A stretch of 64,000 nucleotides of DNA from Thalassobacillus sp043497085 (GCA_043497085.1 JBIEKI010000002.1), one strand, 5' to 3'. Positions 1-8,292 are shown, numbered from the stretch's first letter. Numbers and translations: made by a program. Notes: generated by a model from the sequence alone, not told the origin.

Positions 1-207
1 ATAGGATATGGCGCTACATAAATGTTGTAAGCTATGTTTTCCAACGGAGTCTTTTAATAAAGTACAAAGACTCAAGAACATCTCCGGCTTAAGTTTACCG
101 GAACGCTTTAAAAAGCCTGTTTCTTTAGCTGTTTGTCTAACAAAGTTGTAGTTAAATGTTTCATGAATAGCTTGAGCCATGGACCGAATGTGTTTCATTA
201 GTTTCAT
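1..207 (-). mobile_element. IS4-like transposase, N-terminal part (cut by window edge)
   Basis: This minus-strand frame is open from an ATG at 207 down to base 1, giving 69 residues without a stop. The N-terminus (MKLMKHIRSMAQAI...) and the 'FVRQTAKETGFLKR' stretch resemble the starts of IS4-family DDE transposases as I remember them; the catalytic DDE part would lie outside the window. A good Shine-Dalgarno (AAGGAAGG) precedes the ATG and lies in one arm of a hairpin at 214-245. Whether the element is complete cannot be seen. It stands where minD would be expected upstream of spoIVFA. The family call is tentative; an unrelated short protein is possible. Confidence 0.6.
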
Positions 208-213
208 AAAATC

Positions 214-245
214 ATCCTTCCTTAGAAAATTCTTGAAGGAAGGAT
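214..245. repeat. Inverted repeat over the transposase ribosome binding site
   Basis: A 10-bp perfect inverted repeat (ATCCTTCCTT ... AAGGAAGGAT) with a 12-base loop lies directly upstream of the transposase start. The left arm, read on the minus strand, carries the Shine-Dalgarno. A transcript reading in from outside would fold and hide the start, a known way for insertion sequences to block expression from read-through. It could also be part of the element's terminal inverted repeat. Confidence 0.6.
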
Positions 246-289
246 AACGTATATAAGGGGAGATACAAAAATTTTAGAGCTTAGCTTGA

Positions 290-475
290 CGGCTATGGGG
301 AAGCGGTGAGGCTCCTCGAAAATGCTACGCATTTCCTTCGTGCGTGGGTTAACTCAAGGTGAAAATTCAAAGTCCTGTGGGAGTGGAGTGATAGGTGAGG
401 CCCCGCAGGCGAAGCCTGAGGAGACTCAGCACACGCCCACGGAAAGCGAATCGTTTCCCGGAGTCCCTTACTCCA
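290..475. repeat. GC-rich dispersed Bacillaceae intergenic repeat
   Basis: The stretch from 'GGGGAAGCGGTGAGGCTCC' through 'GAGGCCCCGCAGGCG', 'GCCTGAGGAGACTCAGCACACG' and 'CCCACGGAAAGCGAA' to 'TTTCCCGGAGTCC' resembles a repeat scattered between genes in many Bacillaceae genomes (from memory, not a search). It has internal complementary blocks and is clearly more GC-rich than its flanks. About 50 bases at 320-375 do not match the pattern I remember and may be an insertion. Short open frames here (293-531) are not convincing genes. The 427-base gap between the transposase and spoIVFA otherwise holds nothing I recognise. Confidence 0.5.
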
Positions 476-634
476 AAAATATCTCGAAATCAAGTCTTCG
501 ACTTTTCGGCCCTATAATTCCTTTTATTTAGTTGTTTTGAGTGGCTTACTTGGGAGGATTTTCTGTCGGGTGTTCATACTCATGGGATCTTACACATAGA
601 CTTGTACAAATCTCATTTAAGGGACGGGGCTGCT

Positions 635-1405
635 ATGGGAAAAGATATTGAAAAAGTGCGTAAGAATATCGCATCACGTAAGCGTGAAAAAAACTTAAAT
701 AAAAAGAAGAATTTGGACATGCCAAAGTCTATGTATTATCCGGTACAGGAAGAGGAGAAGCATGGATATCTTCCGTTTGCTCATTCTTCACCTGGACAAG
801 CGGGACAAAGGCAGGAGCAAAAAACAGGTTATTTCTTACTCAAGCTGATTATTGCAGCCTGTTTATTTTTTGCTGTTGCCAGCTTAGTACAAATGGAAGC
901 AGGATGGTTACAAAAGCCCAAAGCGTGGGTGGTGCATAATATGAACGAAGATTTCCCGTTTGCCGCAGTAACCTCATGGTATCAGGATAAGTTCGGGAGT
1001 CCATTACAATTGGTTGAACCACATCAAGGTATAGAGCCCAATCAAGCTGCATTACCTGTCAGCGGAGTCGTGAGCGAAACTTTTCAAACGCATGGGAAAG
1101 GCATCGTCATGACCTCGGAGGAACCTTCCGAAGTAGTCGCGATGGATGAAGGTACAGTGGTGTTTGCTGGCAAAGATTCACAAACGGAGCAAACGATTAT
1201 CATCCAGCATGTTGATGGAAGTAAAAGTACTTATGGGTACTTATCATCGATTGATGTACACCTTTATGAACATGTGAAGCCAAACGATGTCATTGGGAGC
1301 GTTAATCCTGAACAAGGACAGGCAGGCAACTTCTTTTTTGCAGTTGAAAAGGATAATAAATATATAGATCCTGTTGAGGCGATAAAAGTCGATGAAACTC
1401 CGTGA
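635..1405 (+). CDS. spoIVFA: SpoIVFA, regulator of the pro-sigma-K protease
   Basis: SpoIVFA anchors and inhibits the SpoIVFB protease in the outer forespore membrane until a forespore signal arrives. From the ATG at 635 the protein has 256 residues. It has a basic N-terminal cytoplasmic region, one transmembrane segment (about residues 70-90) and a C-terminal domain of degenerate M23/LytM type in the intermembrane space. I chose 635 (MGKDIEKVRKNI...) over the upstream TTG at 602 because the frame before it has no family-like sequence and AAGGGA stands before 635. It overlaps spoIVFB by 14 bases, so the two are probably translationally coupled. B. subtilis has minCD upstream; here there is an IS fragment. 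Confidence 0.92.
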   Translation: MGKDIEKVRKNIASRKREKNLNKKKNLDMPKSMYYPVQEEEKHGYLPFAHSSPGQAGQRQEQKTGYFLLKLIIAACLFFAVASLVQMEAGWLQKPKAWVVHNMNEDFPFAAVTSWYQDKFGSPLQLVEPHQGIEPNQAALPVSGVVSETFQTHGKGIVMTSEEPSEVVAMDEGTVVFAGKDSQTEQTIIIQHVDGSKSTYGYLSSIDVHLYEHVKPNDVIGSVNPEQGQAGNFFFAVEKDNKYIDPVEAIKVDETP

Positions 1406-2252
1406 CTTTATTTCTAATATTCATCTGCATCCAATTTTGATTTTATTTGTTGTTACTTCTATTATTACAGGGGCTTTTATCGAGCTCCTGATTTTATTTT
1501 TCATTGTGACTGTTCATGAATGGGGCCATTACCGGATGGCCAAATCTTTCGACTGGCGTATCAAGAAGGTGACCTTATGGCTTTTCGGGGGAACAATGGA
1601 AGCGGAGGAGCATGGAAGCCGTCCTTTACGTGAACAGCTCTATGTCACATTAGCGGGGCCTTTTCAACATATTTGGATGTTAAGTATTCTCTATGCGTTG
1701 ATGATTTTATTACCAGCCCAATCGAATTTGCTGGATATCGCGATTTCATACAATTGGTTGATTCTTGCCTTCAACCTCTTGCCAATCTGGCCGTTGGATG
1801 GTGGGAAATTATTGTTTTACCTTCTTAATTGCTTCTTTCCTTACCGGAAATCCCATCACCTTGCCATCATTTTATCCTGTGTATTATTGATTGTGGCTAT
1901 CTTTGTTCTGACAGTATCTTCTTATTTTACATTACATGGATGCCTATTGGCAGCTTTCCTGTTGTTAGAAAATCGGCTAGAATGGAAACGACGTTATTAT
2001 TTATTTATCCGTTATTTGATGCATCGCTACCGAAAACCGGCATCGCCATCTAAAGTGGTGACACAGCCGATTGATCCCCAGGAGACGATTTGGAATGTCC
2101 TGATTCGGATGCGGAATGATAGACAGCATCTGTATGTATGGAAAGAGCAAAGAGAAAAGTTAATGGTAAAGGAAAGTGATTGTTTGAAACATTTTTTCAC
2201 TTATGGAAACCCTCACCTTCCTGTACGTGAATTGAACCAGTATTGTAGATAG
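1392..2252 (+). CDS. spoIVFB: SpoIVFB, intramembrane metalloprotease for pro-sigma-K
   Basis: This site-2-type zinc protease cleaves pro-sigma-K inside the mother-cell membrane to give active sigma-K. It has 286 residues with several hydrophobic segments. The zinc motif HEWGH is at residues 42-46, and the second motif 'NLLPIWPLDGGK' supplies the conserved Asp. The C-terminal part (from about 200) is the soluble regulatory CBS-like region. It starts inside the end of spoIVFA and is followed 13 bases later by the RNase gene. Its substrate gene, sigK, lies at the far end of this window. Confidence 0.95.
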   Translation: MKLRDFISNIHLHPILILFVVTSIITGAFIELLILFFIVTVHEWGHYRMAKSFDWRIKKVTLWLFGGTMEAEEHGSRPLREQLYVTLAGPFQHIWMLSILYALMILLPAQSNLLDIAISYNWLILAFNLLPIWPLDGGKLLFYLLNCFFPYRKSHHLAIILSCVLLIVAIFVLTVSSYFTLHGCLLAAFLLLENRLEWKRRYYLFIRYLMHRYRKPASPSKVVTQPIDPQETIWNVLIRMRNDRQHLYVWKEQREKLMVKESDCLKHFFTYGNPHLPVRELNQYCR

Positions 2253-2265
2253 AAAGAGGTACGAG

Positions 2266-3699
2266 ATGAGACAGTTATTTATTTCCAATAGAACAACCGA
2301 GAAGGTCGCGATGCTTTATGAAAACAACCGCTTAATGGAGGTCTATTTCGACCGGGACTTCAGCCGGTCGCAAGTGGATGATATCTATCTCGGTAAGGTT
2401 GTTAGAATCGAGCAAGGGTTGCAAGCAGCTTTCGTAAATATCGGCATGAAAAACAATGGCTTCTTACGTCAGCAGGATGTGAAAGCCGGAAATGGCAGGA
2501 TAGAGTCGTTACTTACCGAAGGACAGTATCTTTATGTCCAAGTAAAAAAAGATGGGATCGGTGATAAGGGGCCTGTGCTTACTACTGACATTACGATTCC
2601 AGGCGCTTATATCATTTATTTACCACTTAGAGCCCAGATATCTGTTTCTAATAAGATTTCTAAAGAAGAACAGATTAAGTGGAAGCAATCTGTAACTGAA
2701 TGGCTTGACGATGGGGAAGGGGCAATCATTAGAACCAGTAGCCAATATAAAGATGAAGAAGTCATCAAAGGAGAATTGGAAGCTCTGAAAAAGAGGTGGA
2801 ATGAAAGTGCCGGTGTCCCTGCTAAGAAAAGTCCTGGGGTTCTCTTAACGGCCAAGCTTGTTCCGGATCATCTTTTCAGGAAATACCCTGTCCATTTGAT
2901 TGACGAATATGTCGTGGATGATGTAGATTTGTCCAAGCAATTGCAAAGCCGGTATCCAGCATATAAAGATCGTATCACCTGGAAGAAACTTTGGCACAAG
3001 GAAAGCCGCCATTCTATCCAGGCAGTGCAAGAACAAATGGTTCATTCAGTTGTAGAAGTTGGGCAAGGAATCAGCCTGACAATAGAAGAAACGGAAGCAA
3101 TGGTTGTGATCGATGTCAACAGCCAGGGGTTTACTGGAAAGTCCAATAAACAACATACTGCTTACCAGGTCAACCTGTCAGCTATTAAGGAGATTGCTCG
3201 TCAAATAAGGCTGAGAAACCTTTCTGGCATCATCATCATTGATTTCATTAATACAGATTCAAAGGATCTCGATGGGGAAATTATGAAGGCTCTGTCAAAC
3301 GCATTAAAAGAGGATCCGATCCCATCCCGGTGTCATGGTTTTACAGCCCTTGGCCTTTTTGAATTGACCCGGAAACGTGAACTGCCCTCCTGGCGAAGTA
3401 AATTAATAGAAGAAACAACGGCGCGTAAGAATCTGGTCACCAAAGTGTATGAGCTGGAAAGAGAATTATTAGCATACGAAGATTCCTCTCATGAATCAGT
3501 TCTTGTGGCTATTTCTCCAGATGTGGCCGACTTGAAAAAACAATTGCTTTCTACTTCGGTATCTAGTAAAATTCCACAGGAAGTCTTTTTCCGGATCGAT
3601 CCTGCTATCAGAGATTATCGGATTGAAATGGCTGGATCTGACGAAACGGTAAAGGAATATGTGGCAAGTCGCGGCTATCATGTTGACAAAAGCTTTTGA
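2266..3699 (+). CDS. rng: Ribonuclease E/G family endoribonuclease
   Basis: This is a single-strand-specific endoribonuclease of the RNase G type, 477 residues (E. coli RNase G has 489). Seen in order: the N-terminal 'RQLFISNRTTEKVA' strand, an S1 RNA-binding domain at about 35-125 ('LGKVVRIEQGLQAAFVNIG'), and the DNase-I-like core with the two metal-binding aspartates at D283 ('VIDVNS') and D326 ('IIDFIN'). These are 43 residues apart, as in E. coli. The CPxCxGxG zinc-link after the core is missing. Only a single Cys-His ('SRCHGF') lies just before the 'LFELTRKR' motif. B. subtilis has no RNase E/G, but several other Bacillaceae carry one at this place. It is probably co-transcribed with spoIVFAB. 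Confidence 0.92.
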   Translation: MRQLFISNRTTEKVAMLYENNRLMEVYFDRDFSRSQVDDIYLGKVVRIEQGLQAAFVNIGMKNNGFLRQQDVKAGNGRIESLLTEGQYLYVQVKKDGIGDKGPVLTTDITIPGAYIIYLPLRAQISVSNKISKEEQIKWKQSVTEWLDDGEGAIIRTSSQYKDEEVIKGELEALKKRWNESAGVPAKKSPGVLLTAKLVPDHLFRKYPVHLIDEYVVDDVDLSKQLQSRYPAYKDRITWKKLWHKESRHSIQAVQEQMVHSVVEVGQGISLTIEETEAMVVIDVNSQGFTGKSNKQHTAYQVNLSAIKEIARQIRLRNLSGIIIIDFINTDSKDLDGEIMKALSNALKEDPIPSRCHGFTALGLFELTRKRELPSWRSKLIEETTARKNLVTKVYELERELLAYEDSSHESVLVAISPDVADLKKQLLSTSVSSKIPQEVFFRIDPAIRDYRIEMAGSDETVKEYVASRGYHVDKSF

Positions 3700-3712
3700 A
3701 TCATGGTAACAT
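3683..3712 (+). promoter_or_regulatory. Sigma-A-type promoter for rplU-prp-rpmA
   Basis: A perfect -35 TTGACA (3683-3688) and a -10 TAACAT (3707-3712) are 18 bases apart and overlap the last codons of the RNase gene. Start of transcription would be near 3719, just before the L21 leader. Confidence 0.5.
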
Positions 3713-3715
3713 CGT

Positions 3716-3818
3716 TATGTTATTCTAGTAGCACCCGACTGCTACAACCGCTCAGAACAGGTTTTTAAACCCAAGTGGTACCTGGGATGGCGAGTCTTAG
3801 TTCTACGAGGAGGTGCAG
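3716..3818 (+). ncRNA. L21 ribosomal protein leader
   Basis: The roughly 100 bases before rplU match the L21 leader in position and general make-up: a region with 'GCACCCGACTGC', a 'CAGGTTTTTAAACCC' stem and 'GTGGTACCTGGGATGGCGAG', then the GAGGAGGTG ribosome binding site. L21 leaders in Firmicutes are thought to let L21 repress its own operon. The assignment rests on synteny and appearance; a covariance search would settle the ends. Confidence 0.7.
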
Positions 3819-3820
3819 TA

Positions 3821-4132
3821 ATGTACGCAATTATTGAAACTGGTGGTAAACAATTCAAAGTGGAAGAAGGTCAATCCATCTACGTTGAAAAAGTCAACGG
3901 AGAAAATGGGGATTCTGTCACTTTTGACAAAGTACTTTTCATTGGTGGAGGAGATGACGTTAAAGTCGGTGCTCCATTCGTAGATGGTGCTTCTGTTACA
4001 GCTAAAGTTGAGAAACAAGGCCGTCAGAAGAAAATCACTGTCTTCAAATACAAGCCAAAGAAAAACTACAAGCGTAAGCAAGGTCATCGTCAGCCGTACA
4101 CAAAGCTAACTATTGATAAAATCAATGCGTAA
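3821..4132 (+). CDS. rplU: 50S ribosomal protein L21
   Basis: L21 binds 23S rRNA in the large subunit. The protein has 103 residues, the usual length. It starts 'MYAIIETGGKQFKVEEGQ' and ends with the conserved basic 'YKRKQGHRQPYTKLTI' tail. A strong GAGGAGGTG precedes the ATG. It is the first gene of rplU-prp-rpmA. Confidence 0.98.
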   Translation: MYAIIETGGKQFKVEEGQSIYVEKVNGENGDSVTFDKVLFIGGGDDVKVGAPFVDGASVTAKVEKQGRQKKITVFKYKPKKNYKRKQGHRQPYTKLTIDKINA

Positions 4133-4144
4133 GGCTTGTGTATT

Positions 4145-4474
4145 ATGATTAGAGTGCTGATAGACCGCAACGACAATGAAGTGACTGGATTTGAGATATC
4201 AGGCCATGCAGAGAGCGGTCCTTATGGACATGACCTTGTATGCGCCGCTGTATCAGCTGTCTCCTTTGGAGCAGTCAATGCCGTCATGGAGTTATGCGGA
4301 GTAGAGCCAGCCATCGATCAAGGCGGTGAAGGTGGATTCCTGCGAGTCATGCTCCCGGACAATCTGGAAGCAGAAACAACAAGGAAGGCACAGCTGCTGC
4401 TTGAAGGAATGCTGGTATCGCTACAGACCATTGAACGAGATTATAATCAATATATAACGATATCGGAACGATAA
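4145..4474 (+). CDS. prp: Prp, cysteine protease that processes L27
   Basis: Prp (YsxB) removes the N-terminal extension of L27, a step required for ribosome function in Firmicutes. From ATG 4145 it has 109 residues. The catalytic pair is visible as His21 in 'ISGHAESG' and Cys33 in 'GHDLVCAAVSA'. A TTG at 4136 in frame is less likely, since homologues begin at the MIRV-like strand. It sits between the two ribosomal genes, directly before its substrate. Confidence 0.95.
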   Translation: MIRVLIDRNDNEVTGFEISGHAESGPYGHDLVCAAVSAVSFGAVNAVMELCGVEPAIDQGGEGGFLRVMLPDNLEAETTRKAQLLLEGMLVSLQTIERDYNQYITISER

Positions 4475-4487
4475 GGAGGTGCAACCC

Positions 4488-4778
4488 ATGCTACGTCTAG
4501 ATTTGCAATTCTTCGCCCAAAAGAAGGGTGTAGGTAGTACAAAGAACGGCCGTGATTCCGAGGCGAAACGTCTTGGAGCCAAACGTGCTGATGGACAATT
4601 TGTTTCTGGCGGATCTATTCTTTACCGTCAACGCGGTACAAAGATCTATCCAGGTACAAACGTAGGTCGTGGCGGCGACGACACACTATTTGCGAAAGTT
4701 GATGGTGTTGTCAAGTTCGAACGCTACGGACGTAACCGTAAGAAAGTAAGTGTTTATCCAGCTGCTCAAGAAGCGTAA
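4488..4778 (+). CDS. rpmA: 50S ribosomal protein L27 with cleavable N-terminus
   Basis: L27 reaches toward the peptidyl transferase centre. It has 96 residues from the ATG at 4488, preceded by AAGGAGG. The start 'MLRLDLQFFAQKKGVGS' carries the Firmicute extension; Prp is known to cut after LQFFA, leaving QKKG. The next region ('STKNGRDSEAKRLGAKRADG') is typical. A GTG at 4479 lies too close to the ribosome binding site to be the start. Confidence 0.97.
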   Translation: MLRLDLQFFAQKKGVGSTKNGRDSEAKRLGAKRADGQFVSGGSILYRQRGTKIYPGTNVGRGGDDTLFAKVDGVVKFERYGRNRKKVSVYPAAQEA

Positions 4779-4807
4779 ACCGCTGGTATCTAGATAAATA
4801 CAAAGCG

Positions 4808-4847
4808 AAAAGCCGCGCTATGCATTTGCATCAGCGCGGTTTTTTTA
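4808..4847 (+). terminator. Rho-independent terminator after rpmA
   Basis: CCGCGCT and AGCGCGG form a stem around a 13-base loop, followed by seven T. It ends the rplU-prp-rpmA transcript. Confidence 0.85.
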
Positions 4848-4978
4848 ATGGCGTAGATGGGTTACACAGATTAATGGTAGTCAGGAACCGATTGATCACT
4901 GGAAAGCCTGATACGGTTTATCTCATCTGGATCAGTTCAGGCCTTGTTTGTTATAAAGTCGCCTTCGATTTTGATATT

Positions 4979-4987
4979 TGCTATAAT
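4979..4987 (+). promoter_or_regulatory. Extended -10 promoter before spo0B-obg
   Basis: TGCTATAAT (TGn plus a perfect -10 at 4982-4987) stands 38 bases before spo0B. No good -35 is seen. It is the only strong promoter-like sequence between the rpmA terminator and spo0B. Confidence 0.5.
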
Positions 4988-5024
4988 TCTTTTATTACGT
5001 AATTAGGAAAGGGGAGGGTCCTGG

Positions 5025-5567
5025 ATGCGAGCGGATGAAGTAATGGATTTGATGCGTCATGCGCGTCATGACTGGATGAACGAAATGCAGCTGATTCAAG
5101 GGTATGCTTCTATGGGGAAAATGGATCGGGTAAAAGAAAAACTTTCAGACGTATTGGCTCATGCTGATGAAGAACGCCGGTTAATGAACTTGAATGCGCC
5201 CTATTTGTCTTTATGGTTGATGTCTTTCAACTGGTATCATACTTATTACAGGCTTACATATCAGGTTAAAGGGGACAAGCATGATCTACGCCATAAAGAT
5301 ATTACGCTGTATGCTCAATGTGAAGAGGTCATCCATGTAATGGAAAGCTTCAGTGATTCCTCGACTCTTTATTATGGTGTCTTAACCATTGAAAATTACA
5401 ACGAGGGCCGGACAGCGATTGAGATTGTGTTGAAAGGAAATTTCAATGATCCTTCTCTGTTAAAAGAAACGCTCCAAAGAAAAGATTTTATTGAGACAGT
5501 TGAAATTGATAAGTCAGAACAGTATCATCAAGTAACAGCTAAAATGAATGTAGAAGTAAAGAGGTGA
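5025..5567 (+). CDS. spo0B: Spo0B, sporulation phosphorelay phosphotransferase
   Basis: Spo0B passes phosphate from Spo0F to Spo0A. It has 180 residues. The phospho-accepting helix 'RHARHDWMNEMQLIQGY' has the conserved SRHDW-type motif, with the active histidine at residue 15. The C-terminal part is the catalytically dead ATPase-like fold of the family. Pairing with obg just downstream is conserved in Bacillus. Confidence 0.93.
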   Translation: MRADEVMDLMRHARHDWMNEMQLIQGYASMGKMDRVKEKLSDVLAHADEERRLMNLNAPYLSLWLMSFNWYHTYYRLTYQVKGDKHDLRHKDITLYAQCEEVIHVMESFSDSSTLYYGVLTIENYNEGRTAIEIVLKGNFNDPSLLKETLQRKDFIETVEIDKSEQYHQVTAKMNVEVKR

Positions 5568-5572
5568 TGGGC

Positions 5573-6853
5573 ATGTTTGTCGATCAAGTGAAAGTTTATG
5601 TTAAAGGTGGAGACGGCGGAAACGGTTTAGTGGCTTTCCGCCGCGAAAAATATGTACCGAATGGTGGCCCTGCCGGTGGAGACGGCGGAAATGGCGGCGA
5701 CGTCGTTTTTGAGGTAGACGAAGGGCTTAATACCTTGATGGATTTCCGCTATCAGCGTCACTTTAAAGCAAAGCGAGGAGAAAATGGAATGAGTAAAGGC
5801 CAGCATGGGAAAAATGCCGAGCCTTTAGTCGTCCCGGTGCCCCCTGGTACCACGGTAAAAGATGCCGATACCGGTGAAGTAATCGCTGATCTTGTGGATC
5901 ATAAACAACGAGCGGTTATCGCAAAAGGAGGCAGAGGCGGACGAGGAAATATCCGTTTCGCTACCGCCCGGAACCCTGCACCAGAACTGGCTGAGAATGG
6001 AGAGCCTGCTCAAGAACGGGATATTCAAGTAGAATTGAAACTGATTGCGGATGTCGGATTGGTCGGTTTCCCAAGCGTCGGAAAATCTACTTTACTTTCT
6101 GTGATTTCAGCAGCAAAGCCTAAGATTGCCGATTATCATTTTACAACGCTTGCGCCGAACCTCGGAGTAGTAGAAACCGGCGATCAGAGAAGCTTTGTTA
6201 TGGCAGACCTTCCCGGGTTGATTGAAGGGGCTCATGAGGGAGTCGGACTCGGTTATCAATTCCTGCGTCACGTTGAACGGACAAGAGTTATTGTCCACGT
6301 GATTGATATGGCGGCAACCGAGGGAAGGGATCCATACCAGGACTATCAAACAATCAATCAGGAACTCTTTGAATATGATGAACGATTAAAGGAAAGACCA
6401 CAAATTATTGCAGCCAACAAAATGGATATGCCGGGGGCGGATGAGCAATTGGAATTATTCAAGCAGAAGCTTGAAGAGGAATATCCGGTTTATCCTATCT
6501 CAACGCTCACTAAAAATGGCTTGCAAGATTTATTGTTTGCTGTAGCGGATACACTCGAGCGAATTCCAAAAGATAGTACGCCGATTGAAGAAAAAGAGGA
6601 GCGCGTTCTCTATAAATATGAGAGAGAAGATGTTCCATTCAAGGTTACACGTGATCCGGACGGAGCTTATGTACTCTACGGTGCTCAAATAGAGAAATTA
6701 TTCAAAATGACTGATTTTAATCGAGATGAATCGATTCGCCGTTTTGCCCGCCAAATGAGAGGGATGGGTGTCGATGACGCTTTGCGTAAACGTGGAGCTA
6801 AGGATGGAGATACTGTACGCCTGCTTGATTATGAATTCGAATTTGTTGAATAG
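5573..6853 (+). CDS. obgE: Obg GTPase (CgtA)
   Basis: This essential GTPase is involved in 50S assembly and in stress and sporulation signalling. It has 426 residues in three parts: the glycine-rich Obg fold (1-158, 'KGGDGGNG', 'GGPAGGDGGNGGD'), the G domain (G1 'GFPSVGKST' from residue 165, G3 'DLPG', G4 'NKMD') and the C-terminal OCT domain. The start at 5573 follows GAGGTGAT; GTG 5564 and ATG 5567 overlap the spo0B stop and lack family sequence. Confidence 0.97.
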   Translation: MFVDQVKVYVKGGDGGNGLVAFRREKYVPNGGPAGGDGGNGGDVVFEVDEGLNTLMDFRYQRHFKAKRGENGMSKGQHGKNAEPLVVPVPPGTTVKDADTGEVIADLVDHKQRAVIAKGGRGGRGNIRFATARNPAPELAENGEPAQERDIQVELKLIADVGLVGFPSVGKSTLLSVISAAKPKIADYHFTTLAPNLGVVETGDQRSFVMADLPGLIEGAHEGVGLGYQFLRHVERTRVIVHVIDMAATEGRDPYQDYQTINQELFEYDERLKERPQIIAANKMDMPGADEQLELFKQKLEEEYPVYPISTLTKNGLQDLLFAVADTLERIPKDSTPIEEKEERVLYKYEREDVPFKVTRDPDGAYVLYGAQIEKLFKMTDFNRDESIRRFARQMRGMGVDDALRKRGAKDGDTVRLLDYEFEFVE

Positions 6854-6911
6854 ACAAAACCTGATCTTTAGCAATAAATGTAAATATCCTTTGGAAAAAG
6901 GGGGGTTTTAG

Positions 6912-7361
6912 ATGGGAGATAGAAAAGAGCACTTCTATCTTGTACGAAGCGACGTATTGCCAGAAGCGATGAAAAAAACGATTGAAGCTAAAACATTGCT
7001 GGAAAAAGGCAGCGTTGACTCCATATACGAAGCTGTCCAGAAAGTGGACCTTTCCAGAAGTGCTTTTTATAAATATCGTGATGCTGTCTATCCATTTCAG
7101 GAGATGGTGAAAGAACAAATGATCACCCTCTTTTTCCATTTGGAAGACAGGAAAGGATCCTTATCCAAATTGTTGGCAGCAGTAGCCAAAGCAGGGTGTA
7201 ATGTTCTGACGATTCACCAGACGATACCTCTCCAAGGAAAAGCGAACGTTACCTTGTCTTTAAACACCGCCGCTATGACGATTACTATTGACGAATTGAT
7301 TCAGCGATTGAAGAAAGTAGATTTTATCAACCGTGTAGATTTGTTAAGTACAGGAGCATAA
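6912..7361 (+). CDS. pheB: PheB, ACT domain protein (UPF0735)
   Basis: This small protein has 149 residues: an N-terminal HTH-like region ('VQKVDLSRSAFYKYRD') and a C-terminal ACT domain (about 70-145, 'LFFHLEDRKGSLSKLLAAVAKAG'). ACT domains bind amino acids. Its place directly before pheA suggests sensing of an aromatic amino acid, but the real role is not known. A strong AAAAAGGGGGG precedes the ATG. Confidence 0.9.
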   Translation: MGDRKEHFYLVRSDVLPEAMKKTIEAKTLLEKGSVDSIYEAVQKVDLSRSAFYKYRDAVYPFQEMVKEQMITLFFHLEDRKGSLSKLLAAVAKAGCNVLTIHQTIPLQGKANVTLSLNTAAMTITIDELIQRLKKVDFINRVDLLSTGA

Positions 7362-7383
7362 ACTGCAAGGAGGACATTAAGTC

Positions 7384-8283
7384 ATGCCAGAATCAGAATA
7401 CAACCAGAAAATAGGATATTTAGGACCAAAAGGAACTTTTACAAAAATGGCTGTAGATGCATTATTTCATGGGGGAGACTTCACCAGCTATGAAACGATT
7501 CCGGCATGCCTGGATGCTGTAGAAGCAGGAGAGATTGATACAGGGGTAGTTCCGATGGAAAATGCAATCGAAGGGTCTGTGCACTTGACAATCGATTACA
7601 TGACCCACCACGTCGATGTGCCGATTGTTGCTGAAATGACAGTCCCTATCAAGCAGCATCTCCTTGTCCGGAAAGACTTTGACCCTGAAGCGGAAGAAAT
7701 CACCCAAGTTTATTCCCATAGCCATGCAATCGCTCAATGTCATCAATATTTGCATAAGCAATATCCGAACGCTGAGCTCAGGTATACTTCCTCAACAGGA
7801 CGAGCGGCGGAAGTTGTTGCTGACTCTGATGAGCCGATAGCTGCAATAGGAAATCACCTGGCAGCTGAGGAAAATGGGCTGGTCATCTTGAAGCATGATA
7901 TTCATGATTATGATAATAATCATACACGGTTTGCTGTAGTACAGAAAAAGCCGAAAACCATGAAGATTCGGGATCATATTCCTGCTAAACATAAAACGAC
8001 CGTAATGGTGACCTTGCCGAAAGATTATGCGGGTGCCTTGCACCAGGTTCTGGCTGCATTTGCCTGGAGGAAAATGAATTTATCGAAAATCGAATCACGA
8101 CCAATGAAAACAGGGCTTGGTAATTATTTCTTTTTAATTGATATCGATCAAGCATATGATCAAGTATTATTTCCTGGTGTAGAAGCAGAACTGGAAGCCC
8201 TCGGCTGCTCTTTGAAGCTGTTGGGGACGTATCCAAGTTATGAATTAAGTGTGCCATTACCGAATATGCAAACAACCAAATAA
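7384..8283 (+). CDS. pheA: Prephenate dehydratase
   Basis: The enzyme converts prephenate to phenylpyruvate in phenylalanine synthesis. It has 299 residues. The catalytic domain (about 8-190) has 'GYLGPKGTFTKMA' and 'NHTRFAVV', whose Thr-Arg-Phe is the catalytic motif. The ACT domain (about 205-285) has the ESRP feedback site ('KIESRPMKTGLGNYFFLID'), so phenylalanine inhibition is expected. There is no chorismate mutase part. The prephenate used here is also a substrate for the TrhP tRNA hydroxylases encoded at 54255-56477. Confidence 0.96.
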   Translation: MPESEYNQKIGYLGPKGTFTKMAVDALFHGGDFTSYETIPACLDAVEAGEIDTGVVPMENAIEGSVHLTIDYMTHHVDVPIVAEMTVPIKQHLLVRKDFDPEAEEITQVYSHSHAIAQCHQYLHKQYPNAELRYTSSTGRAAEVVADSDEPIAAIGNHLAAEENGLVILKHDIHDYDNNHTRFAVVQKKPKTMKIRDHIPAKHKTTVMVTLPKDYAGALHQVLAAFAWRKMNLSKIESRPMKTGLGNYFFLIDIDQAYDQVLFPGVEAELEALGCSLKLLGTYPSYELSVPLPNMQTTK

Positions 8284-8292
8284 TAAAATAAT

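Noticed and set aside
322..531. Short open frames on both strands at 293-531
   Set aside because: They lie in a GC-rich dispersed repeat and have no start signals.
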